From DASVAL01 sp035649575 (lineage in GTDB: Bacteria; Planctomycetota; UBA1135; UBA2386), in contig DASRJH010000085.1 of assembly GCA_035649575.1 (NCBI GenBank), forward strand, positions 24,087-88,086: 64,000 nucleotides of DNA. The letters run 5' to 3'. Of the stretch, positions 1 through 7,879 are shown in pieces. A program made the position numbers and the translations under genes. Numbering within the stretch: position 1 is the first letter of the stretch; every line of letters begins with the position of its first letter. The notes under the pieces are model-generated. The model was given only the letters and a program-made list of their open reading frames with translations. It made no database searches and was not told the origin of the DNA.

Positions 1-308
1 TCCTGCAGGGTGTCGACGGTGAACGATGGGCCGCTGCGACGCACTTCCCGGTCGTCGACCACGATGCCCGGCCGGTTCGCGAAGGCGAGCCGGCACATCG
101 CGAGGCGGTGCGCAGCGGGAGCGAGGTCCAGGTCCTTGTGGGGGGGCGTGCCCGCCGGGACGATGCGTAGCTCAGAAATCGGCAGATGGGAGAAGGCCGC
201 TGCGGCCAGGCGCTGGTGCGTGCAATGTGGGGGATTGAAGGAGCCCCCGAGCACGGCAATGCCCTGGCGTTCGCCTGGGGTGGGCGGACTCGGGGTCTTG
301 CTCGACAT
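1..308 (-). CDS. nadD: Nicotinate-nucleotide adenylyltransferase, partial (window edge)
   Basis: This gene runs off the left edge; about 102 N-terminal residues are present, read from the ATG at 308-306. The enzyme joins nicotinate mononucleotide with ATP to give deamido-NAD in NAD biosynthesis. The sequence shows the nucleotidyltransferase signature GGSFNPPHCTH at residues 21-31, followed by PAGTPPHK and, further on, the stretch FTVDTL, which is the usual NadD order. The family normally has HxGH in the signature; here it reads HCTH, so the glycine is replaced by threonine while both histidines are kept. It is divergent from the lipoprotein gene at 463. Identification is firm although the C-terminal two thirds are missing. 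Confidence 0.9.
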   Translation of the reverse strand, partial: MSSKTPSPPTPGERQGIAVLGGSFNPPHCTHQRLAAAAFSHLPISELRIVPAGTPPHKDLDLAPAAHRLAMCRLAFANRPGIVVDDREVRRSGPSFTVDTLQ

Positions 309-372
309 TGGCTGGGGGAGACTAGCCTGGGCCCTCGGGCCGCGGGAGCGGGCAAGTTGCGCGAAATCCCGG

Positions 373-401
373 TTGAACCCCGTTTTCCGGGCTGCTAGCG
401 T
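373..401 (+). promoter_or_regulatory. Candidate sigma70-type promoter of the 463 lipoprotein gene
   Basis: TTGAAC at 373-378 and TAGCGT at 396-401 are separated by exactly 17 bases. A transcript would start near 408 and leave a leader of about 55 bases before the ATG at 463. The -10 box fits the TAGnnT form seen upstream of several other genes in the window. This is a motif match, not a measured start. Confidence 0.45.
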
Positions 402-462
402 CTGCCACCCGCGTGCTTCTCCCGGCGCGCCTCTCCCGAGACCCCCCTCTCTTCGCACGAAC

Positions 463-837
463 ATGCGCAAGCTCGCACTCGCCCTCGTTCTGTTGCCTCT
501 CGCCGCCTGCTCCACATTTGGTTGGGAAAACAGCGGCCAAACGGTCACTGCCGAACAACAGAAGCGGGGCGTCAAGGATGTCGCCACGCTCGCCAACAAG
601 TACGAGACCGAGAGCTGGTTCCGCAGCGTCCGCCGCCGCAGCGATGGCCGTAACAACGCGTTCGGCCGCGATCTGATGAACCTCTCGGACTTCATCGATC
701 GCCACTTCTGGAACTACAACGTGAACGACCCGTACATCAACTACCCGTCGAACACGACGAAGTTGGAGCACCTCGGTCGGTTCGGTCTCGTGACGTTGAG
801 CGGCATTCCGCCGATCGACGAGTTCACGACGCGGTAG
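463..837 (+). CDS. Small lipoprotein of unknown function (124 aa)
   Basis: The protein begins with a lipoprotein signal peptide, with lipobox PLAAC and the acylated Cys at residue 16, so it should be anchored in the envelope. The rest is about 108 residues, rich in Asn, Tyr and Arg, with the aromatic stretch FWNYNVNDPYINYP near the middle; no family is recognised. The ATG at 463 is chosen because it begins the signal peptide; the same open frame extends to position 10 but that part lacks a plausible start and overlaps nadD on the other strand. A good promoter match lies upstream. It is convergent with rsmG. Confidence 0.75.
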   Translation: MRKLALALVLLPLAACSTFGWENSGQTVTAEQQKRGVKDVATLANKYETESWFRSVRRRSDGRNNAFGRDLMNLSDFIDRHFWNYNVNDPYINYPSNTTKLEHLGRFGLVTLSGIPPIDEFTTR

Positions 838-951
838 ATTGTCAGCGCCGCGACGCACGCTCGAACAGGGCGAAACAGCCGCCAGGCGCCGCTGCGGCGA
901 TGAGCGGTTGGCCCTATTGCTGCGCGGTATCGAGGCCCGAGCGGATCGTGA

Positions 952-1602
952 TCACGAGCCTTTCCGCCAATGGCCCAGCAAACGCTGGCGCGCGGCCGGT
1001 TCGGGCAGTTCGTAGCGCAGCGCCTGCGCGCGCCGCATGCTGCCGAATCGCGGCGGCACCTCCGCGTCGGCCTCGAGCCACAACACGAGGTGGCCGCCGG
1101 GACGCAGCAGAGGGTCCGCGAGCTCGGCCACCGCGGCGGGTCGGCTCACCGCGCGCGCCACGACGAGGTCGAATGCGTGTCGCAGATCGCGCCGCAGGGC
1201 CGGGGCCTGCGCCGCATCGAGGTGCATCGTCTCGACGCCGTCGAGGTGGGCGGTCAGAAGACAACTGCCCATCGCGCGCACCTTCTTGCCGGTCCGGTCG
1301 AGCAGCACGACCGACGCGCCCGGATGCAGCGCCGCGACGCAGACACCCGGAAAGCCGTTGCCCGAGCCGAGGTCGAGCACGTGGCGGGGTTGCATCGCGC
1401 AGAGCGCGAAGGCCAGCCCGTCGAGCACGTGCAGCACGACGGCCTGCTCGCGGTCGCGCACCGCGGTCAGGTTGATCTGCTCGTTGAGCGTGAGCATCGC
1501 ATCGAGATACGCGAGCAGCCGCTCGGCACGGTCGGGCGCGAGCGACGCTCCGAGTGCCTTGGCGCGCGCAACGAGGCTGCTCGGGTCGGTCGCTTCGTTC
1601 AC
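952..1602 (-). CDS. rsmG: 16S rRNA (guanine527-N7)-methyltransferase RsmG
   Basis: RsmG methylates N7 of G527 in 16S rRNA using S-adenosylmethionine. The 216-residue length is typical of the family. The characteristic N-terminal stretch NLTAVRD is at residues 44-50, the SAM-binding motif LDLGSGNGFPG at 76-86, and the following VVLLDRTGKKVRAM matches the post-I region of GidB/RsmG. It follows miaA by about 40 bases on the same strand and is probably cotranscribed with it. The pairing links tRNA and rRNA modification; in many bacteria rsmG sits instead beside mnmG or parAB, which are not seen here. Confidence 0.93.
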   Translation of the reverse strand: MNEATDPSSLVARAKALGASLAPDRAERLLAYLDAMLTLNEQINLTAVRDREQAVVLHVLDGLAFALCAMQPRHVLDLGSGNGFPGVCVAALHPGASVVLLDRTGKKVRAMGSCLLTAHLDGVETMHLDAAQAPALRRDLRHAFDLVVARAVSRPAAVAELADPLLRPGGHLVLWLEADAEVPPRFGSMRRAQALRYELPEPAARQRLLGHWRKGS

Positions 1603-1642
1603 GCGCGGATCTTCGCGTCAACGGCCGCAGAAGCAACCCAGA

Positions 1643-2581
1643 TCAAGGACCGCGAAGCTGCGAAGGCTCGAGCGCTCGCTGCAGGTCCTCGACCGAGGCG
1701 TGCCCGGGCAGCCATACGGTCTCGGGCAGGCGGCGAAGCCACGTGGTCTGCCGCCGCACGAGCTGGTGCGTGCTGCGCCGGATGCGATTGCGCAGTTCCT
1801 CGCGGTCCTTGAAGCGACCGCGCAGGAACTCGCGGCATTCGGCATAGCCGATCGCCGCGCCCGAAGTGCGCGAGAACCCGCCGCTGCGCTCGATCGCCTC
1901 GGTCTCCTCGAGCAGGCCCCGGTCCAGCATCTCTTCCGTGCGGGCCCGGATGCGCGCGTGCAGGTCGGCGCGATCGCGCTGCACGGCGACGACACGGCAT
2001 GGCCGCAACCAGTCGCTGCGCGCGAAGTGATCCTGCTGGCTGCTGATCGTTGCGCCCGTGAGCTGGAGCACTTCGTGCGCGCGTACGAGCCGGCGCAGGT
2101 CGGCGCGGTGGATGCGAGCGGCGGCGGCGGGGTCGTGCTGTTGCAGCTCGGCGTGCAGCCGGCCCGGCTCGGCGGCTTCGCGCGCATGCAGACGCGCGCG
2201 CAGCTCGCGATCCGCGGCGGGGCCGCGCATCATGCCCTTGAAGAAGGCCATCAGGTAGAGCGGCGTGCCGCCGACGAACAGCGCGCGCCGGCGCTGGCCG
2301 TTCACGAGGTCGAGTGCCGCCGTGGCGGCTTCGCACCAACGCGCCGTGTCGAAGGTCTCACGGGGCTCGACGAGGTCGATCAGGTGGTGCTGCACGCGTT
2401 CCCGCTCGGCGGCCGACGGCTTGGCGGTGCCGATGTCCATGCCGCGGTAGACCGCCATCGAGTCCATGGACAACACGACGAGGCCGAGCCGTTCCGCCAG
2501 TGCTTGTGCCAGCGCGGACTTGCCGGAGGCCGTCGGGCCGGTCACGACCCAGAGCGGAGGGGTGTCGGGTTGCTGTGTCAC
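1643..2581 (-). CDS. miaA: tRNA dimethylallyltransferase MiaA
   Basis: MiaA transfers a dimethylallyl group from DMAPP to N6 of A37 in tRNAs reading UNN codons. The P-loop GPTASGKS is at residues 15-22 and the substrate motif DSMAVYRGMDIGTAKP at 40-55, where many homologues have Gln in place of Ala43. The later stretch AAIGYAECREFLRG is the family's conserved GY-E/Q region. The start is the GTG at 2581-2579, giving 312 residues, the normal length; the open frame continues upstream but has no suitable start and runs across the divergent phosphoesterase gene. rsmG follows on the same strand. Confidence 0.92.
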   Translation of the reverse strand: MTQQPDTPPLWVVTGPTASGKSALAQALAERLGLVVLSMDSMAVYRGMDIGTAKPSAAERERVQHHLIDLVEPRETFDTARWCEAATAALDLVNGQRRRALFVGGTPLYLMAFFKGMMRGPAADRELRARLHAREAAEPGRLHAELQQHDPAAAARIHRADLRRLVRAHEVLQLTGATISSQQDHFARSDWLRPCRVVAVQRDRADLHARIRARTEEMLDRGLLEETEAIERSGGFSRTSGAAIGYAECREFLRGRFKDREELRNRIRRSTHQLVRRQTTWLRRLPETVWLPGHASVEDLQRALEPSQLRGP

Positions 2582-2614
2582 GGTCGGAAGCCACGCGAAG
2601 TTACCGCCTCTCCT

Positions 2615-2643
2615 TTGCACCTCGCCACCCGTCCCCTTAGCTT
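2615..2643 (+). promoter_or_regulatory. Candidate promoter of the 2663 phosphoesterase gene
   Basis: TTGCAC at 2615-2620 and TAGCTT at 2638-2643 are 17 bases apart. The predicted start near 2650 leaves only about 13 bases before the ATG at 2663, a very short leader. No strong Shine-Dalgarno sequence is visible in that space. Motif match only. Confidence 0.45.
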
Positions 2644-2662
2644 CCTCCGCCCCCCTCACCGC

Positions 2663-3427
2663 ATGATCGCGTTCATCTCGGACATCCACAGCAACGTAGA
2701 GGCGCTGACCATCTGTCTGCAGGAGGTCGATCGCCTGAAGTGCAAGCGCATCGTGTGCCTGGGCGACGTCATCGGTTACGGCCCGCAACCGCGCGAGGCG
2801 CTGCGCACCGTGATGGCTCGCGCCGAGTTCTCGCTGCTCGGCAACCACGAGCACGGGGCCATGTTCTACGCCTCCGATTTCAACCCGCGCGCGCGCGCCG
2901 CGATCGACTGGACGCGCGACCAGCTGAGTCGTCGCGATTGCCCGCGCGAGGAGAACATGAAGTTCTGGAACTACCTCGACGGCATGAAGAAGGAACACCG
3001 CGAGGGCCAGATGCTGTTCGTGCACGGTTCGCCGCGCGATCCGGTGCGCGAGTATCTCGTGCCGCGCGATGCCCTGGACAAACAGAAGATGAGCGAGTGC
3101 TTCGACAAGATGGGGGATGCGAAGCTCTGCTTCGTCGGACACAGCCACGTGCCCGGGGTCTACCTGAGGTCGGGCGGGTTCCTGATGCCCGCCGAGATCG
3201 GCATGCAATGGAGCGTCACCGAGTCGGCGATGATCAACATCGGCTCGGTCGGGCAGCCACGCGATGGCGACCCGCGCCTGTCGTTCGCGACCTACGATGG
3301 CGATGGCGCGGGTGGGGTCGTGCGCTTCCACCGCCTCGCCTACGACGTCGAGGGGGCGATGGCGAAGATCCGGGCGATCCCCGAGTTGCCCGACTACCTC
3401 GCGGAGAGATTGGCGCAGGGGCGCTGA
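2663..3427 (+). CDS. Calcineurin-like phosphoesterase (MPE/YfcE-PrpE type)
   Basis: This 254-residue protein carries the ordered metal-binding motifs of the calcineurin-like phosphoesterase family: SDIHSN at residues 6-11, GDVIGYGP near 36, GNHEHG near 60, the later His in FVHGSP and GHSHVPG near 160. Such enzymes use two metal ions to hydrolyse phosphomonoesters or phosphodiesters. The gene is cytosolic by sequence, with no signal peptide, and is divergent from miaA. The substrate cannot be told from sequence. The ATG at 2663 starts directly at the first motif strand; a longer frame upstream overlaps miaA on the other strand and is not credible. Confidence 0.85.
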   Translation: MIAFISDIHSNVEALTICLQEVDRLKCKRIVCLGDVIGYGPQPREALRTVMARAEFSLLGNHEHGAMFYASDFNPRARAAIDWTRDQLSRRDCPREENMKFWNYLDGMKKEHREGQMLFVHGSPRDPVREYLVPRDALDKQKMSECFDKMGDAKLCFVGHSHVPGVYLRSGGFLMPAEIGMQWSVTESAMINIGSVGQPRDGDPRLSFATYDGDGAGGVVRFHRLAYDVEGAMAKIRAIPELPDYLAERLAQGR

Positions 3428-3484
3428 CCGCGGCGAAAGTGCAGGCGGCGCGGCTGCCGCGCGCGCACCAGTCCGAGAAACCCG

Positions 3485-5164
3485 ATGCTGAAGTTGCTAC
3501 GTCTCCTGTTCCTGCTGCTGCCGGCCTCGGTAGGCATCGCGCAGTCCACTGGCGAGGTCGGGTTCGACCGGCAGTTCGGCGAACCAGGTGCGCCGGGCAG
3601 CTTTCACGCGTACTTCTCGCGCCTCGGCGGTGGTCTCAAGGGGCTGCAGCTCACGGACCACTACAAGTCCGTCGCGGCGGCGCGCAACTCGCCGCACACG
3701 CCGGCCGATTACATGCTGCTCACGTTCGCTCCGAACGGAGACGACCATGGCTTGCGCCTGGTCGGCACGCCGGCCGAGACGCACTTCGAGCAGGACCTCG
3801 CGACGGCCGAGTGGACCTACCAAGAGCGCGACAGCGGCGTGGTCTTCTCGATCGACTCAGGCAAGGGCCTCGTGCTCGAGAAGAACCTGACCCACGATCC
3901 GACTCAACGCGGATTCAGGCTCGAATTCGTGCTGCGCAACAGGGACGCCGAGCCCGGTGGTCAGGTCGTGTTCACGCTGCTGGGGCCTGCACTCGTCAAC
4001 GCGCCCGAGGTGTCGCTGCTCGGTACGTCGTCGGTGGCGATCGCGGACACCGGCGATGGCGCGCCGAAACACGTCGGCCCCGCGCCGGGCAAGGTCCAGC
4101 CGCTCGACGTCGACCTGAAGAACCTCTCGTTCGCCGGCAACACGAATCGTTTCTTCGGCGCCTTCCTCTATCCGCTCGACGACGCGAGCCGTGCTGCGCT
4201 CGTGGGCGTGGCGGCGGACACGGTGCCGGCGCGCGAAGATCCCGACAGCAAGACGCCGCCGAACAGCGTAGCGCGGGCCCGCTACACGATGTCGCTGGCG
4301 ATCCCCGCGCGCGATGCGGAGACGAGAGTGTCGTTCGGGCTGTATCTGGGCCCCAAGTCGTACCACGTGTTCGAGAAGCTGGCGAACCCAGAGCGGTTTG
4401 CGCCGATCCTCAACGTCGATCTCACCACGCCCTGTTGCTTCGTCGAGGTGCCGGGCGGTCGCTTCATGGCCAGGGTCCTGCTCAGGCTGCTGGGCTGGTT
4501 CCACGACGTGATCGGGAACTGGGGCTTCGCGATCATCATGCTGACGCTGCTCGTGCGCGGCCTGTTGGCGCCCGTGAACTACCACATGCAGAAGTCGATG
4601 CGCGCGTATGGCGCGCGCATGGCGGTGTTGAAGCCGAAGCTCGACGCGCTGAAGGCCAAGTATGGCGACGACCAGAAGGCCTACCAGCAGGCGATGGTCG
4701 CGTTCCAGCGCGAGCACAAGATGATTCCGCCAATCGGCGGCTGCCTGCCGCTCTTCGCCACGATGCCGATCTACATCGGCCTCTTCACGGCGCTGCGCAC
4801 TGCGTACGACCTGCGGCATCAGTCGTTCGGCCTCTGGATCCAGGACCTGAGTCGCGCCGACGCACTGTTCCATCTGTCGTTCTGGCCGCACGAGTTCAAC
4901 CTGCTGCCGCTGCTCTGGATCTCGATGTTCGTCTGGCTGCAGCTGCGCATGCCGCTGCCGACCGACCCGCAGGCGCGCCAGATGCAGAAGATGATGCGTT
5001 ACATGCCGATCCTGTTCGGCGTGATGCTCTACGGCTATGCCTCGGCGCTGCTGGTCTACATGGTCACGTCGATGGTGTGGTCGATGCTCGAGTCCGCGAT
5101 CATGAAGCGCCTGCTCGGTCCGATCGACCCGAACGTCGCGGCGATGGCGCCGACGCCGATGTAG
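3485..5164 (+). CDS. yidC: Membrane protein insertase YidC
   Basis: YidC inserts and folds inner-membrane proteins, alone or with SecYEG. The protein has 559 residues: an N-terminal hydrophobic segment (about 1-19), a large periplasmic beta domain (about 25-330), then the conserved membrane core from about 338. In the core, an Arg lies inside the first core helix (TLLVRGLLAPVNYH), matching the groove arginine of the family. It is followed by the cytosolic helical hairpin rich in Lys and Gln (KPKLDALKAKYG) and the PIGGCLPLFATMPIYIGLF segment. This is the long Gram-negative form. It is not next to rnpA or rpmH here. It converges with the kinase-like gene at 5179. Confidence 0.92.
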   Translation: MLKLLRLLFLLLPASVGIAQSTGEVGFDRQFGEPGAPGSFHAYFSRLGGGLKGLQLTDHYKSVAAARNSPHTPADYMLLTFAPNGDDHGLRLVGTPAETHFEQDLATAEWTYQERDSGVVFSIDSGKGLVLEKNLTHDPTQRGFRLEFVLRNRDAEPGGQVVFTLLGPALVNAPEVSLLGTSSVAIADTGDGAPKHVGPAPGKVQPLDVDLKNLSFAGNTNRFFGAFLYPLDDASRAALVGVAADTVPAREDPDSKTPPNSVARARYTMSLAIPARDAETRVSFGLYLGPKSYHVFEKLANPERFAPILNVDLTTPCCFVEVPGGRFMARVLLRLLGWFHDVIGNWGFAIIMLTLLVRGLLAPVNYHMQKSMRAYGARMAVLKPKLDALKAKYGDDQKAYQQAMVAFQREHKMIPPIGGCLPLFATMPIYIGLFTALRTAYDLRHQSFGLWIQDLSRADALFHLSFWPHEFNLLPLLWISMFVWLQLRMPLPTDPQARQMQKMMRYMPILFGVMLYGYASALLVYMVTSMVWSMLESAIMKRLLGPIDPNVAAMAPTPM

Positions 5165-5178
5165 ACCGCGCGGCTTTC

Positions 5179-6216
5179 CTAGTTCGGCAGCGCGAAGTCG
5201 AACTGCAGCGAACCGTCATGCTGCCGCCGCACCGTCGCCTGGCCGCGGTGGCCGAGCACGACCGTCTGGGCCAGGAACAGGCCGAGACCGTAACCGTGGC
5301 CGCGCAACGCGCGGGTCGGATAGTAGGGCTCGAACGTGTGGGGCAGCTGCCAGATCGCGAGGCTCGGGCCCGCGGCGACGAGCCGCAGGCGATGGCCACC
5401 GGGCAGCATTTCGAGCAACAGCTGACTCTCGGCACCGAGCCGGGCCAGGTCGTCGGCGAACTGCACCACCGCGGCGACGGCGGCCTGCAGCTGTTCGGGG
5501 TCGCCTTGCACGACGTGGGATTCTGGCGCGGGTGCTATGGTCGCGAGTGGAGGCTCCTTGTTCTCACGCGCGGCAACCGCTGCTGTGACGAGGGCCCCGA
5601 GGTCGGTCGCTTCGCGCCGGCGAGGCCCGCTGGCAGCCTGCGACAGCTGGCGCAAACGATCCACCGACGACGCGATGGTCAGCAGGCCATGTTGTGCCGC
5701 GGCGATCTGGTCGCGCCGGTCCCGGTCGCTGGCCGTTTCGAACGTCGCACGCAGGAGTTGGAGGTGGCCGGACACGAACATCAACGGGTTGTTGATCTCG
5801 TCGGCGATGCCGCGCGCGAGATCGACGAACACAGAGGCATGCGGCCGGTCGCTGTATTGGCGCGCCTGTTCGATCGCGGCTGCCAGCTCGCCGGGGCTGC
5901 TCGGATACGTGGCGAGGCGCGCGTGCAGGCGCGCGGCGAGCGTCGTGTTCGCGAGTTCGTCTTCGGCGCGGCAGACCAGGACGACCGCCAAGGCCGGCCA
6001 GAGATTGCGCAGCAGGCGCAGCGCCCCGATCTCCTCGGCGGCGCCGGGCTCGAACGCGATCACCAACACATCGGGTTGGAACCGGCTCAGAGCCTCGCTG
6101 TCCCCACACAGCGACGCAGCGACGCGGACTTCCGGGTGCAGCGGCAACCCGCGCAGATCGCCGGCAAGACGGTCGTCCACGGGTCCGACCACGGCGATGC
6201 GTACAGCCCGTTCCAT
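5179..6216 (-). CDS. Degenerate receiver plus histidine-kinase-like protein (probable pseudokinase)
   Basis: The 345-residue protein has an N-terminal receiver-like fold (about 1-110) and a C-terminal histidine-kinase-like module (about 125-345). Both phosphorylation sites appear lost. At the receiver's acceptor position, where families have Asp (pD-vvllD--mP), this protein has Ala54 in PDVLVIAFEP. In the dimerisation helix the family motif aHEiNNPL reads ADEINNPL, with Asp139 replacing the acceptor His, a single CAC to GAC change. The ATP-lid region looks sound (YGLGLFLAQ near the end), but the N-box lacks its usual Asn (AAVAAVVQFADD). I infer a signalling scaffold or allosteric partner rather than a kinase. 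Its partner is not evident nearby. Confidence 0.75.
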   Translation of the reverse strand: MERAVRIAVVGPVDDRLAGDLRGLPLHPEVRVAASLCGDSEALSRFQPDVLVIAFEPGAAEEIGALRLLRNLWPALAVVLVCRAEDELANTTLAARLHARLATYPSSPGELAAAIEQARQYSDRPHASVFVDLARGIADEINNPLMFVSGHLQLLRATFETASDRDRRDQIAAAQHGLLTIASSVDRLRQLSQAASGPRRREATDLGALVTAAVAARENKEPPLATIAPAPESHVVQGDPEQLQAAVAAVVQFADDLARLGAESQLLLEMLPGGHRLRLVAAGPSLAIWQLPHTFEPYYPTRALRGHGYGLGLFLAQTVVLGHRGQATVRRQHDGSLQFDFALPN

Positions 6217-6375
6217 GATTGCGAAGGCCTAGTCTCCTCCGTAGCAGAGCCGCGTCAGTGGAGATGAGACTGGACGCTACCCGACCGTTGATCCGGTGTC
6301 ACCATACCGTGGGAGCGATCAACTCAGCCCGCAGCGTGCCTCCAGACGGGGCCACGCCCGGTCGATAACACCGCG

Positions 6376-6750
6376 GTGACGGGTGACGACGACAAGGAAC
6401 CACCGGCAGACGCGGCGCCGCGCGTTGTCCACCTCCAGGCCCTGCCGGGCGAGGGGCAGCCGCCAGGGACACCTCCCGAAGTACGCCTGCGCCGCGAGTT
6501 CAAGGGCTTGACGGCTGCCGACCTCGAGCGCGACGACGTCGTCGCGCGCTTGCCGGGTCAGATCCGTTCGGCGCTGCGGCACCTGCGGCGCGGAGACCTG
6601 GCCGCCGCCGAACGAGCATTGCCCGGTGAGTTCCCTCCGGTGCTCGCAGGGCCCGGCCATCGACCGGCCGCCGCGCGCCGGCAGGCCGCGGCCGTAGTGG
6701 TTCTCGCGTTGGTCGCCGCCGCCGCGATTGCGTACTGGCTGATCGCATGA
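6376..6750 (+). CDS. Predicted tail-anchored small protein of unknown function (124 aa)
   Basis: The reading frame from GTG 6376 encodes a polar, proline-rich N-terminal half and a C-terminal hydrophobic helix at about residues 103-124 (AAVVVLALVAAAAIAYWLIA), ending right after the helix, as in tail-anchored proteins. The middle segment with LRREFKGLTAADLERDDVVARLPGQIR could form helices. No family is recognised. It precedes the glycosyltransferase pair on the same strand with a gap of about 100 bases. The GTG start and the lack of known homology keep confidence moderate; base composition by codon position looks coding. Confidence 0.55.
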   Translation: MTGDDDKEPPADAAPRVVHLQALPGEGQPPGTPPEVRLRREFKGLTAADLERDDVVARLPGQIRSALRHLRRGDLAAAERALPGEFPPVLAGPGHRPAAARRQAAAVVVLALVAAAAIAYWLIA

Positions 6751-6847
6751 CCGCGCGTGCGGCGGCGGTCCGGGCGGCATGGGCCCGGCACTGCCAGGTG
6801 GTGCGAATGGCGGAGAACGCTCGCACCGCGAGTGCTCGCAGCGCACT

Positions 6848-7879
6848 ATGCGGGCAGTCATCGTGAGCGAGGTCACTGCAAAACCGCCGGCGCCGGATCG
6901 CGGTTCGACGCGGGGTGCGGCGGGCGAACCGCCGGGGCTCAGCGTCGTCGTTCCGATCTACAACGAACGCGAGAACGTCGTGCCGTTGCACGAGGCGCTG
7001 ACGCACGCGCTGCAAGCGCTGGGCCGTTCGTACGAGATCGTGCTCGTCGACGACGGCAGCGACGACGGCACGCGCGACGTGCTCGCCGAGCTCGTGGCAT
7101 CGGATCCGCACCTGCGGCTCGTCCTGTTCCGGCGCAACTACGGTCAGACCGCGGCCATGGCGGCCGGTTTCCGCGCCTGCCGCGGCCGCACGATCGTGTC
7201 CATGGACGCCGACCTGCAGAACGACCCGGCCGATATCGGCCGGCTCGTCGCCAAGCTCGAAGAGGGTTACGACGTCGTCTGCGGCTGGCGTCGCGACCGG
7301 CGCGACCGCGTGTCGACGCGCCTGCTGCCGAGCCGCGTTGCGAACTTCCTGATCTCGCGTGTCACCGGCGCTCGCATCCACGACACGGGCTGTTCGTTGA
7401 AGGCCTACCGGGGCTGGGTTGTGCGCAGCCTGCACCTCTACTCGGACATGCACCGGTTCCTCGCGGCGCTCGGCGCCGGCCTCGGCGCGCGCATCACGGA
7501 ACTGCCGGTGCGCCACCACGCGCGCCGCGCCGGCATCTCGAAATACGGTCTCGTGCGCGTGTTCCGCGTGCTCGCCGACCTCGTCGGCATCAAGATGCTG
7601 ATGCAGTTCGCGGCGCATCCGATCCGCTGGTTCTTCCTGCTCGCGTCGCCGCTGTTCGTGCTGTCGATGTTCATGTTCGCGCTCGGCTTCGTCAAGCTGA
7701 CGCGCGAGGGGTGGGAGCTGTTCAGGCACTGCGACCTCGCGGCTGTCGCGGCCGGCGCCGTCACGCTGCTCGTGGCGGCCAACGTGTGCCTGCTCGGATT
7801 CCTCGCCGAGTTGCAGGTCAAGGTGTCGAAGTTCTTCCGCCAGCGCATCTCGGTGACCGTTCGCGAGGCCACCCGATGA
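6848..7879 (+). CDS. Glycosyltransferase family 2 (DPM1/GtrB-like), membrane-anchored
   Basis: This 343-residue protein is a GT-A fold glycosyltransferase of the polyprenyl-phosphate hexose synthase type. It shows SVVVPIYNERENV at the start of the catalytic domain, LVDDGSDDGT, and the metal-binding MDADLQNDP, all intact. Two C-terminal hydrophobic segments follow (IRWFFLLASPLFVLSMFMF and the later AVTLLVAANVCLLGFLAEL), as in GtrB-type enzymes that pass a sugar to a lipid carrier. The ATG at 6848 is chosen; an in-frame ATG at 6779 is possible but adds an unlikely Arg/Gly-rich leader. It overlaps the next gene by ATGA, so the two are translationally coupled and probably act on one glycan pathway. 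Confidence 0.85.
   Translation: MRAVIVSEVTAKPPAPDRGSTRGAAGEPPGLSVVVPIYNERENVVPLHEALTHALQALGRSYEIVLVDDGSDDGTRDVLAELVASDPHLRLVLFRRNYGQTAAMAAGFRACRGRTIVSMDADLQNDPADIGRLVAKLEEGYDVVCGWRRDRRDRVSTRLLPSRVANFLISRVTGARIHDTGCSLKAYRGWVVRSLHLYSDMHRFLAALGAGLGARITELPVRHHARRAGISKYGLVRVFRVLADLVGIKMLMQFAAHPIRWFFLLASPLFVLSMFMFALGFVKLTREGWELFRHCDLAAVAAGAVTLLVAANVCLLGFLAELQVKVSKFFRQRISVTVREATR

Noticed and set aside
1037..2662. Long open frame upstream of and in frame with the phosphoesterase gene
   Set aside because: It lies opposite rsmG and miaA, has no family pattern and no start signal; the family start at 2663 is clear.
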